From positions 1 to 6,913 of the forward strand of contig JAJRAT010000012.1 in the NCBI GenBank assembly GCA_028682845.1: a stretch of DNA of 6,913 bases. The letters run 5' to 3'. This stretch comes from Methanothrix sp. (GTDB lineage: Archaea; Halobacteriota; Methanosarcinia; Methanotrichales; Methanotrichaceae). Made by a program: the position numbers and the translations under genes. Under the pieces are notes generated by a model. It ran no database searches, was not told where the DNA came from, and saw only the letters and a list, made by a program, of their open reading frames with translations. Positions 1 through 5,497 of this stretch are shown here, in pieces (within the stretch, counting starts at the first letter, position 1; each line of letters begins with the position of its first letter).

Positions 1-91
1 TCTTTGAGACGGAATGAGGATCAGATATCCGTCGACTGCCTGTGCCAGGAATAAGAAAGTAGGCCGCAAAAAAGAGTTTTATTTTGATAAA

Positions 92-120
92 AAATGGTGA
101 AAAGCCTGAGATGCACAGGC
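92..120 (-). terminator. Hairpin plus T-tract terminator of the symporter operon
   Basis: Just after the symporter stop codon, the minus strand reads GCCTG, seven loop bases, then CAGGC (104-120). TTTT follows at once, and a six-T run comes a few bases later. This is a short GC stem with T-tracts. Archaeal termination mainly needs the T-run, so the two T-tracts matter more than the five-pair stem. A further T-rich stretch lies at about 66-80. Position and orientation fit the end of the minus-strand operon. Confidence 0.55.
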
Positions 121-133
121 ATACATCCATCAT

Positions 134-1561
134 TTATCCGGCTTTGCTCTTCTCAGCATCAAGCGCTCTTGCAGCGCCGCCCGTCGCCAAACTTCCCGCC
201 AGGTAGGCCAGGGTGCCGCAGATGAGGCCGATGAAGACGGGATGGATGAGAGGGTTGCCGTAGAAGTACCAGGCTACCACGGACAGGAAGGACGCCAGAA
301 GGCTGGCGATGAAGCCGGTGGAAGTCCCCCTCTGCCAGTAAAGGCCGAAGAACAGCGGCACAAAGACGCAGCAGGCGATCACGCCCATGCTGACGGAGAC
401 CAGGGGCACGATCTGCTGAGGCACATTGACGGCAGAGACGGCTGCCACGAGCAAGATGGCTACACCGACGATGCGTGTCAGAAGCAGAATTCCCTTGTCC
501 GATATCTCAGGCCGCAGGTAGCGCAGGATGTCCGACGTCAGCGATGTGGTCGTGACCAGGACGATGGCGCTCATGGTGGACATGGCTGCGGATATGGCGG
601 CGAGCAGGATGATGCTGTCGAAGCCCGGCGGCAGAATGGTCTTGGCCAGGAACGGCACCAGGCCGTCGGGATTTTTCATGAAGGGTGCAAGCTGCTCGGC
701 GCTCAGGGCTCCGTAGGCCAAAATTCCCAGGGAGAAGACGCAGACGGCATAGACCGCGATGGACAGCGGCCCCCAGATGCCGGCGAAGCGAACTACCCTC
801 CTGTCTTTGGCAGAGAATATCATGATCAAGAGATCGGGAAGGGCCAGCAGGCCGAGGCTGATGGCAAATGCCTGGCCGAGAGTCTTTTGCCAGGGCGTAT
901 TCAGGCCGTCCATGCTGAGAACCGCCGCAGGAATGTGGTCCCAGATCTGCATTCCTCCGCCGGCGGAAAAGAGGCCGCCGTAAAGGAAGACCGCGCCCAC
1001 CAGCATGAGGACGCCCTGGATGAATCCGATCCAGATGATGGCGGGCAGGCCGCCGATGGCGTAGTAGACGGCCACAATGGCCACGGCGATGATCAGGCCC
1101 TGCAGGTAGCTGACGCCGATCAAACCCTGAAAGAGCGTGGCGCATCCCTTGAAGATGGGCACCAGATAAACCGTGTAAAGGAGCAGCATGATCGCCGCCA
1201 AGATGACCTTTCCCACAGGAGAGTTGTAGCGCTTCTCCAGCAACTGAGGCACCGTCTTGGCGTCATACTTCTTGGACATGGACCAGATCTTCCCGGCCAT
1301 GAGCCAGGCAAGGCAGGCGAAGGCCACGTGGAAGAAGGCGCAAAAAACCACCCAGGGCATTCCGGCAGTGAGGCCGTAGCCGCCGCCGCCCAGGAATGAC
1401 GCGGCGCTGAAGTAGGCTGCGGTGTAGGCGATGCCGATGACCGCGGGAAAAGCGATGTTGCGGTCGGAGAGAACGAATCCGGAGAACGTCCCTTGCCGCA
1501 GCTTCCAGGACAGGAGGACGATGACCGCCACGTAGGCCACAAGCAGAATTTGATTGATCAT
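134..1561 (-). CDS. Sodium:solute symporter (SSS family) permease
   Basis: A 475-aa, very hydrophobic protein with about 12-13 membrane spans, the length and hydropathy expected for the SSS family (PutP, PanF, ActP, SGLT; LeuT fold). It should import a small organic solute with Na+ across the cytoplasmic membrane. Family marks: SDRN at 32-35 in the place of the usual 'GxR' loop, GGGGYG at 58-63 in TM2, YYAIGGL at 166-172, and the TM8 signature at 321-344 (AAISAAMST, then TTTS and D344), whose Ser/Thr residues form the Na2 site in known members. The substrate cannot be read from sequence. Acetate would suit a Methanothrix-like host, but pantothenate, proline or another monocarboxylate is possible. 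The ATG overlaps the stop of the upstream 35-aa gene (ATGA), with GAGG about eight bases before it, so translation is probably coupled. Oddity: the motif usually WTDxxQ reads W177-I-G-F-I-Q182, which lacks the Asp. Confidence 0.9.
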   Translation of the reverse strand: MINQILLVAYVAVIVLLSWKLRQGTFSGFVLSDRNIAFPAVIGIAYTAAYFSAASFLGGGGYGLTAGMPWVVFCAFFHVAFACLAWLMAGKIWSMSKKYDAKTVPQLLEKRYNSPVGKVILAAIMLLLYTVYLVPIFKGCATLFQGLIGVSYLQGLIIAVAIVAVYYAIGGLPAIIWIGFIQGVLMLVGAVFLYGGLFSAGGGMQIWDHIPAAVLSMDGLNTPWQKTLGQAFAISLGLLALPDLLIMIFSAKDRRVVRFAGIWGPLSIAVYAVCVFSLGILAYGALSAEQLAPFMKNPDGLVPFLAKTILPPGFDSIILLAAISAAMSTMSAIVLVTTTSLTSDILRYLRPEISDKGILLLTRIVGVAILLVAAVSAVNVPQQIVPLVSVSMGVIACCVFVPLFFGLYWQRGTSTGFIASLLASFLSVVAWYFYGNPLIHPVFIGLICGTLAYLAGSLATGGAARALDAEKSKAG

Positions 1562-1665
1562 GGTGCCGCCTCATCGTTGTACCTATTAAGCAGGACAAAA
1601 ATCGTGACGGCGAGCATGACCGCGATGGAAACCAGAAGCGCCAGGTAGGGCGTGGGCATGATCAT
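1558..1665 (-). CDS. 35-aa single-span membrane protein, putative symporter accessory subunit
   Basis: The frame encodes MIMPTPYLALLVSIAVMLAV, then TIFVLLNRYNDEAAP and TGA. It is one strongly hydrophobic helix (about residues 6-26) followed by a short charged tail (NRYNDE), so it should sit once in the membrane with the tail inside. It is too short for standard gene calling. Evidence that it is real: a GGGGGTG Shine-Dalgarno-like stretch about six bases before the ATG, a four-base ATGA overlap with the symporter gene, and a sensible promoter upstream. GTG at 1680 or ATG at 1659 are alternative starts. Small membrane partners encoded just before SSS transporters are known (YhdT with PanF, YjcH with ActP). 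I infer a similar role here in assembly or stability of the permease. No homology search was possible. Confidence 0.7.
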   Translation of the reverse strand: MIMPTPYLALLVSIAVMLAVTIFVLLNRYNDEAAP

Positions 1666-1734
1666 GCGCCGCACCCCCACCCATAATCGTTTTCCTGGTG
1701 CACGGAAGCATCCAGGCCCCTCCTCTTGAAATTC

Positions 1735-1743
1735 ATATTATAA
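1735..1743 (-). promoter_or_regulatory. TATA box of the symporter operon
   Basis: The minus strand reads TTATAATAT, a good archaeal TATA element. The expected start site about 26 bases downstream is near 1713, which leaves a leader of roughly 48 bases to the ATG at 1665. A strong GAGGAGGGG purine run at 1717-1725 would then sit around the start site and could not serve as the ribosome site for the small gene. The GGGGGTG at 1673-1679 can. Confidence 0.5.
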
Positions 1744-1757
1744 TCATTCTCCAATTT

Positions 1758-1783
1758 TGTACTATGATGTACAGATTGGTACA
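1758..1783. promoter_or_regulatory. Phased GTAC half-site array, candidate operator
   Basis: GTAC occurs at 1759, 1769 and 1779, exactly 10 bp apart. The three sites build two overlapping perfect inverted repeats, each TGTAC-N6-GTACA (1758-1773 and 1768-1783), that share the middle half-site. The array lies about 15-40 bp upstream of the TATA box of the minus-strand symporter operon, where archaeal activators usually bind. One-turn phasing places all half-sites on the same DNA face, as for a cooperatively binding dimer. The regulator is unknown and none is encoded in the window. Confidence 0.45.
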
Positions 1784-1788
1784 GTGAT

Positions 1789-1953
1789 TGAGCTAGGGAT
1801 TAAAAACCTTTCCCATGAAGGACTATTTCCGCGTTTTAGCTGCAAAGCCTGCTTGCGGCCATCAGCCCGAATGATTAAGCCAAGCTTCTTATATTTAGAA
1901 AATGCTGGATTATATAGTGCAATCCGATTTTATCTCTTATAAACAGAAAACCA
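1789..1953. other. AT-rich intergenic stretch with no convincing gene
   Basis: This is the central part of the gap between the divergent symporter operon and the toxin-antitoxin pair (full gap 1666-2021). A 61-codon frame crosses it (TTG start at 1757), but it lacks a ribosome site and protein-like composition. I see only weak possible stems such as GCAA-N7-TTGC near 1841-1855. It could be decayed sequence from an earlier insertion. Confidence 0.4.
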
Positions 1954-1971
1954 CATATTATGATTAATATG
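1954..1971. repeat. 18-bp perfect inverted repeat upstream of the toxin-antitoxin promoter
   Basis: CATATTA, the spacer TGAT, then TAATATG: seven-base arms matching perfectly. It ends about 20 bp before the TATA box at 1992-1999, so it is a candidate binding site for a regulator of the downstream pair. Its pure AT content raises the chance of coincidence in this AT-rich region. Confidence 0.35.
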
Positions 1972-1991
1972 CAAATTTTCGAATGAAAGGC

Positions 1992-1999
1992 TTATATTT
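1992..1999 (+). promoter_or_regulatory. TATA box of the toxin-antitoxin pair; predicted leaderless transcript
   Basis: TTATATTT preceded by the purine-rich GAAAGG, which fits a BRE plus TATA. The centre is about 26 bases before the ATG at 2022, so transcription should begin at or next to the start codon. No Shine-Dalgarno sequence precedes that ATG, in keeping with a leaderless mRNA. Confidence 0.5.
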
Positions 2000-2010
2000 T
2001 AGTTAGTAGT

Positions 2011-2025
2011 ACATTGTTGTAATGT
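2011..2025. promoter_or_regulatory. Inverted repeat over the predicted start site, candidate autorepression operator
   Basis: ACATT-GTTGT-AATGT, with perfect five-base arms, covers both the predicted transcription start and the antitoxin ATG (2022-2024). A repressor bound here would block transcription initiation, the usual place for toxin-antitoxin autoregulation. The arms are short, so this is a suggestion only. Confidence 0.35.
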
Positions 2026-2168
2026 GTGAGTGTAGGAATCCCCATCCATTAGCTATCCCGATCAGGCATTGTACTCACGATTCTGATGAGGATTTGACAG
2101 ATGATCAGATAGTAGAGGCCCTTGCACAGCTAACCGCAGAATCCTTATCAGAGGAACCCGATTATTAA
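2022..2168 (+). CDS. 48-aa acidic protein, putative antitoxin partner
   Basis: A short frame from ATG to TAA. The first part is MCECRNPHPLAIPIRHC, with three cysteines and several prolines. It is followed by an acidic, helix-prone second half (SDEDLTDDQIVEALAQLT, then AESLSEEPDY), 11 acidic residues in the last 30. It ends 11 bases before the MazF-like gene and has its own plausible promoter. A small acidic protein directly upstream of a MazF/PemK toxin is the standard antitoxin arrangement, and the acidic helix could cover the toxin's RNA-binding groove. No clear DNA-binding domain is visible, so it may not self-regulate. The Cys-rich start is unusual: it could bind metal, or the true start could lie further in, as a remnant of a longer antitoxin. 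I do not recognise the family. The call rests on position and composition. Confidence 0.55.
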   Translation: MCECRNPHPLAIPIRHCTHDSDEDLTDDQIVEALAQLTAESLSEEPDY

Positions 2169-2176
2169 CCGCGGTT
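2167..2176. repeat. 10-bp palindrome between antitoxin and toxin genes
   Basis: AACCGCGGTT is perfectly self-complementary. It overlaps the antitoxin stop and fills the short gap before the toxin ATG at 2180. With no loop it is not a hairpin. It may be a protein-binding site or chance. Confidence 0.25.
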
Positions 2177-2179
2177 GGT

Positions 2180-2527
2180 ATGTGGGAAAATCTAGTGAAA
2201 GGAGATATCGTAAAAATACCTCTTTGTCATTCTGATCTCGTCGAAGCAAAAGCGAGACCTGCTTTGATTTTATATCACGATTTAGAAAATAGACAACTTA
2301 CTGTAGCATATATCACGTCCAAAACGGAAAATTTGGGACCAACCGATATCCTAATTACATTTGGCACTCCAACATGCAGCGCGGCAGGATTGCCCAAAAC
2401 GTCGGTACTAAAAGTGCATTGGTTGGCCGTTGTTAAAAGAATACATGTTATCGACAAGTATGGAGAAGCAGATGACGTTCTTCGAGTCCAGGTAAATAAG
2501 ATCCTCCCCGAATGCCTTGCCATATAA
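2180..2527 (+). CDS. MazF/PemK-like toxin (endoribonuclease family)
   Basis: A 115-aa protein with the MazF/PemK SH3-like barrel pattern: the opening KGDIVKIPL (7-15), the conserved RPALIL (R26-L31), an ITSK segment (45-48), then GLPKTSVLKV (70-79) and a final helix RVQVNKILPE. Length is typical (105-125 aa). Family members are usually mRNA interferases that cleave single-stranded RNA and are held inactive by an upstream antitoxin. The Arg of RPAL and the Thr/Ser of ITSK match the usual active-site positions, so it looks intact. The position often Arg in GLxRxS is Lys (K73), a mild change. The ATG at 2180 follows the antitoxin stop by 11 nt with only a weak GGTTGGT before it, so translation may depend on coupling. 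It lies in the AT-rich island and was probably acquired. Some archaeal MazF-like proteins have no shown toxicity. Confidence 0.75.
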   Translation: MWENLVKGDIVKIPLCHSDLVEAKARPALILYHDLENRQLTVAYITSKTENLGPTDILITFGTPTCSAAGLPKTSVLKVHWLAVVKRIHVIDKYGEADDVLRVQVNKILPECLAI

Positions 2528-2536
2528 AATTGGTAG

Positions 2537-2547
2537 TTTTTATAAAA
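2537..2547 (+). promoter_or_regulatory. Strong TATA box upstream of thrC
   Basis: TTTTTATAAAA, a near-ideal archaeal TATA element, 10 bases after the toxin stop. Transcription should start near 2568, inside the first 21-bp-spaced repeat, and give a leader of about 108 bases to the thrC ATG at 2676. The preceding T-run may also end toxin transcription. A weaker element, CTTAAAG at 2642-2648, could instead give a near-leaderless thrC mRNA. Confidence 0.5.
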
Positions 2548-2560
2548 CCGCATGTTGATT

Positions 2561-2595
2561 TGCACCTAAAAGTCCAAAATCTGCACCCAAAAGTC
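2561..2595. repeat. Two 14-bp direct repeats spaced 21 bp, at the thrC start site
   Basis: TGCACCTAAAAGTC (2561-2574) and TGCACCCAAAAGTC (2582-2595) differ at one base. The spacing of 21 bp is two helical turns. They overlap the start site expected from the TATA box at 2537-2547, which suits a repressor operator for thrC. They could also be what is left of the end of an insertion sequence with multiple terminal repeats, since the AT-rich island ends here. Confidence 0.5.
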
Positions 2596-2675
2596 AGGTC
2601 AAAGCAGTACCTTAGATGCAAAGCCCGATTCAACCCGAAGCCTTAAAGACCGGATGCGATCCAATTATATTGACC

Positions 2676-4025
2676 ATGTCTCTCATCAAATTCTTCAGCA
2701 CCAACGGCCACCCCGAGCACGTTGATTTCCGCCGGGCGCTCCTGGTGGGCCAGGCCCCGGACAAGGGGCTCTACATGCCGGAAGAGATCCCCAAGATCCC
2801 TCCAAGCAGGCTTATGGAATTCTCAAAGATGAGCTACCCCGAGATCGCCTACGAAGTCATAAAACCGTATCTTGGCGACCTGGTTCCCGACGATGCCCTA
2901 AAAGCGATGCTTGCGGACGCATATAATTATGATGTTCCGGTACAGAAGGTATTCGACGAAAAGTACGTCCTGCGCCTGGATCGCGGGCCGACCTGCTCCT
3001 TCAAGGACTTCGCCGCCCGCCTCATGGGCCGTCTCATGCAGTATTTCCTGAAGCAGGACGGAAAGAGCATCCTCATCCTGACGGCAACATCGGGCGACAC
3101 CGGCTCAGCCGTGGCTCACGCTTTTTACGGCCTCAACAACATCAAAGTCGTGGTGCTCTTCCCGGAAAATGAGGTCACAGAGCGGCAGCGCCGCCAGATG
3201 ACGACTCTGGGAAAGAACGTCTTCCCCCTGGCCGTGGCAGGCAAGTTCGACGACTGCCAGACCCTGGTTAAGCAGGCTTTCGTGGACCCGGATCTGGCAG
3301 ACTTAAATCTCTCCTCGGCCAACTCCATCAACATCGGAAGGCTGCTGCCCCAGGCGGTCTACTACTTCTACGCCTTCTCGCGGGCATCGCCGGGCGGAAA
3401 GGAGGCGGTGTTCTCCGTTCCCAGCGGCAACTTCGGCGACCTCATGGGCGGCCTGATCGCTCTGAAGATGGGCCTTCCCGTGCATAGATTCATCGCGGCC
3501 ACGAACGAGAACGACGAATTTCCGAATTTTGTGCGCACCGGAGCTTACGAGCCGATCAAGCCCAGCAAGAACTGCATCTCCAATGCCATGAACGTGGGCC
3601 ATCCCAGCAATCTCGCCCGCCTCTTCTACCTCTACAAAGGCCGCATGGATGAGACCGGCCAGGTTAGCCGCCAGCCGGACATGGAGCTACTGCGCCGCGA
3701 GCTTTACGCCGTCTCGATCACCGACGCCGAGACACGCCGGACCATCATAGAAGCCTATCAGAAATACGGCACTCTGCTCGAACCGCACGGAGCGGTGGGC
3801 TTCGCCGGACTCATGAAATATCTGGCCGAGTGCGGCGAATGGAGCCCCTGCATATCCCTGGAGACCGCAGACCCGGCCAAGTTCCCGGATGAGATCGTGC
3901 GGCTGGTGGGCGTAAACCCGCCCCTGCCTGCGGCTATGGCGCGGCTGGATGAGCAGGAAGAGCACTTCGAGAACATCCCGGGAAAGTATTCCTCATTGAA
4001 GGAATATTTGAGGCGCTTCATCTAA
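2676..4025 (+). CDS. thrC: Threonine synthase
   Basis: A 449-aa PLP enzyme that converts O-phospho-L-homoserine and water to threonine and phosphate, the last step of threonine synthesis, in the cytoplasm. It belongs to the long class (E. coli and fungal type), with an N-terminal domain before the catalytic fold. Visible motifs: RGPTCSFKDF with the Schiff-base lysine K110, TATSGDTGSA (136-145), SANSINIGRLLPQ (214-226), the PLP-phosphate loop PSGNFGDL (249-256), and FIAATNEND (272-280) followed by SNAMNVGHPSN. All are intact and the length is normal. The reading frame extends to an ATG at 2616, but homologues start near MSLIKFF and the extra 20 residues look like leader, so I place the start at 2676. 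No Shine-Dalgarno sequence precedes it. The methionine synthase gene follows on the same strand. Confidence 0.95.
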   Translation: MSLIKFFSTNGHPEHVDFRRALLVGQAPDKGLYMPEEIPKIPPSRLMEFSKMSYPEIAYEVIKPYLGDLVPDDALKAMLADAYNYDVPVQKVFDEKYVLRLDRGPTCSFKDFAARLMGRLMQYFLKQDGKSILILTATSGDTGSAVAHAFYGLNNIKVVVLFPENEVTERQRRQMTTLGKNVFPLAVAGKFDDCQTLVKQAFVDPDLADLNLSSANSINIGRLLPQAVYYFYAFSRASPGGKEAVFSVPSGNFGDLMGGLIALKMGLPVHRFIAATNENDEFPNFVRTGAYEPIKPSKNCISNAMNVGHPSNLARLFYLYKGRMDETGQVSRQPDMELLRRELYAVSITDAETRRTIIEAYQKYGTLLEPHGAVGFAGLMKYLAECGEWSPCISLETADPAKFPDEIVRLVGVNPPLPAAMARLDEQEEHFENIPGKYSSLKEYLRRFI

Positions 4026-4112
4026 GTGCGGCAAATTCAATGCAATGGAATAAAGCGGCTAAAATAATGATGACGGGTGATGACGAGCCATGTGGGGAAT
4101 GATGAAATGACC

Positions 4113-4118
4113 GGGAGG
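4113..4118 (+). promoter_or_regulatory. Ribosome binding site that sets the methionine synthase start
   Basis: GGGAGG lies three bases before the ATG at 4122. It is the best Shine-Dalgarno match among the candidate starts (GTG 4077, ATG 4080, ATG 4107, ATG 4122), although the spacing is short. ATG 4107 has only a loose GGGG 10 bases upstream. Confidence 0.5.
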
Positions 4119-4121
4119 ACA

Positions 4122-5096
4122 ATGCGAGAAGACGGCATATTCTTCGACGACATCGGCAGCTATCCCATGCCCAAAGGCGTGCGACGGGAAAACCTGGACA
4201 GGAACCAATACCTGCAACTGGTGCGCGACGTTCTCGCTCGCAAGAGCGCCGCGGGCGTCGAGGTTCCGACTTATCCCCAGTTCAGGGACATGATCCGCAT
4301 GTTCATGGACCCGATTGAGGACCCAAAGCTCACAAAAAGCCCTTACCTGATCGCGAAAGAGAATGCGAAGATCCTGGAGCTTGAGGCTGCGGCTCCCGGC
4401 CAGAAGTTGCGCGTCTGCGTCACCGGCCCGGTGGAGCTGTACATCTCCGCCTTCGGAGCTACGAACTATACGGACATCCTCTTCAACCTGGCAAAGAGCG
4501 TGGCTCTGTTTCTGGAAAATGCCAAGGAAGCGGGTGTTATGGCTGTGGCATCCCTGGACGAGCCGTCTTTGGGCATGAGTTCGAACATCGTGTTCTCCGA
4601 GGACGAGATTTTAGAGGCTCTGGAGATCGTCAGCGCGCCCTGCCGGGGAATGGACTCGGAGATACATCTGCACTCGCCCCTTTATGCCGAGCCCTGCGCC
4701 CGAGTTTCAGGGATCAGCATCGTGGGCATCGAATCTGCGGCCAATCCCGATTATCTGTTGCTGATCGACAAGAAGGTCTTGGAGGAGACGGACACCTATC
4801 TTCGAGCCGGCATCGCCCGCACGGACATACTCGCCATAACCGCCCGGCTGAATGATAAGCTGGGAGTCAATCTCTGGGGAGACATGCCCAGGCTTGAGGC
4901 GGAAGTCTTGCAGCAGGAGTCGGCGCAGGTTATGAGAAAGAGGCTTGACGCTGCATATCGGCGGTTCGGAACGCGGCTTCGGGCGACAGGACCTGACTGC
5001 GGCCTGGGTTCCTGGCCCAGCCAGGATCTGGCGGACAGGATCCTGGCCAACTGTTCGACGGCCCTAAATGAGTTTCGCAAAGATGCAGGGCATTGA
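4122..5096 (+). CDS. Core-MetE-type methionine synthase (folate-independent, methylcorrinoid-dependent)
   Basis: A 324-aa protein equal to the C-terminal catalytic half of cobalamin-independent methionine synthase (UROD/MetE-like barrel). Archaeal stand-alone versions transfer a methyl group from a methylcorrinoid donor to homocysteine. Features: FFDDIGSYP near the start (7-15), TGPVELY (101-107), SLDEP (144-148), HLHS (182-185), GIES with E204, and GPDCGL with C293. In MetE the zinc is held by His, Cys (HxC), Glu and a late Cys. Here the HxC position reads H182-L-H184, so the second ligand appears changed to His, or C192 may substitute. It most resembles one of the folate-independent families (Mes type) fed by a methanogenesis or acetyl-CoA-pathway corrinoid protein, but I cannot choose the subfamily. 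It starts 96 bases after thrC, possibly as one transcript. CTAAAAT near 4059 may be its own TATA. A longer form from GTG 4077 adds 15 poorly supported residues. Confidence 0.8.
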   Translation: MREDGIFFDDIGSYPMPKGVRRENLDRNQYLQLVRDVLARKSAAGVEVPTYPQFRDMIRMFMDPIEDPKLTKSPYLIAKENAKILELEAAAPGQKLRVCVTGPVELYISAFGATNYTDILFNLAKSVALFLENAKEAGVMAVASLDEPSLGMSSNIVFSEDEILEALEIVSAPCRGMDSEIHLHSPLYAEPCARVSGISIVGIESAANPDYLLLIDKKVLEETDTYLRAGIARTDILAITARLNDKLGVNLWGDMPRLEAEVLQQESAQVMRKRLDAAYRRFGTRLRATGPDCGLGSWPSQDLADRILANCSTALNEFRKDAGH

Positions 5097-5464
5097 CCAC
5101 ACCCGTCAAAGCCCCAAACACATAATCTTTTTAACTTGATCATTCCGGCAAAGAAATTGCGCCGCAAGCGTCCGTGCTCGATTCCCATCGCAGCAGATAT
5201 TTGCAGGCTTTTTCCATCAAAGGTCGATCTTCCGGGGCACCGATTGTCTCGATTTGAGATGCATTACATCGTGGCACATTCAAAGCGCTAACTGGACAAC
5301 TGCAAGCTTTAAAAATATAGAAATTATAGCATTATAAAAACAGAGTGAAATACTTAACACAATTCATACCATATTTTCGACAGCATGAACTGGCACATAA
5401 ATATTTCCGGATCTGAATTTCTAATCTCATTATATCTAATTAAGGATTACTATGATTACCATTA
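5097..5464. other. Intergenic region, no gene seen
   Basis: This stretch holds no supportable gene. The first third is moderately GC-rich, with a five-T run at 5128-5132 (probable terminator of the methionine synthase transcript), the 11-bp palindrome TTGCGCCGCAA at 5157-5167, and another T-run at 5209-5213. From about 5300 it becomes very AT-rich: a TATA-like CTTTAAAAATATA (5308-5320) and the inverted repeat TTATA-GCAT-TATAA (5324-5337). A 28-codon ATG frame at 5385-5471 runs into the DUF1699 TATA box and looks like chance. If the TATA at 5308 is used, a long leader or a small RNA could start near 5338. Confidence 0.5.
5128..5132 (+). terminator. T-run terminator after methionine synthase
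   Basis: Five T bases (CTTTTTAA), 31 bases after the methionine synthase stop codon. Archaeal RNA polymerase can stop on such a run without a hairpin, and none is evident here. It would end the thrC-methionine synthase transcript. Confidence 0.35.
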
Positions 5465-5465
5465 T

Positions 5466-5474
5466 CTATAAATA
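5466..5474 (+). promoter_or_regulatory. TATA box of the DUF1699 gene; predicted leaderless transcript
   Basis: CTATAAATA within a longer AT tract, with its centre about 27 bases before the ATG at 5498. Transcription should begin at or just before the start codon. No Shine-Dalgarno sequence is present, which agrees with a leaderless mRNA and favours ATG 5498 over the in-frame TTG at 5486. Confidence 0.55.
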
Positions 5475-5497
5475 TTTTAAGAGCATTGCTAAGTACC

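Noticed and set aside
242..1399. Long plus-strand open frame (385 codons) opposite the symporter gene
   Set aside because: It is a shadow of the GC-rich symporter gene: composition is dominated by D, G, H, Q and R, with no domain pattern, while the minus strand encodes a clear SSS protein.
1589..1711. 41-codon minus-strand frame starting at ATG 1711 after a strong GAGGAGGGG
   Set aside because: It overlaps the 35-aa membrane protein in another frame and gives a His/Gly/Ala/Arg-rich sequence typical of an off-frame read; the purine run probably lies at or before the transcription start.
1757..1942. 61-codon plus-strand frame from a TTG start
   Set aside because: No ribosome site or promoter, overlaps the GTAC operator array, and the protein has no recognisable pattern.
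2275..2565. 96-codon minus-strand frame opposite the MazF-like gene
   Set aside because: Shadow of the toxin gene; the plus-strand product carries the family motifs.
2616..2675. In-frame 20-residue N-terminal extension of threonine synthase from ATG 2616
   Set aside because: Homologues begin at the MSLIKFF-like start, and the extension lacks a ribosome site and looks like leader sequence.
4065..4087. Repeated TGATGACG resembling box C of a C/D guide RNA
   Set aside because: No box D (CTGA) at suitable spacing and it overlaps the leader of the methionine synthase gene.
5385..5471. 28-codon ATG frame before the DUF1699 gene
   Set aside because: AT-driven composition rich in I, Y and L, no ribosome site, and it ends inside the DUF1699 TATA box.
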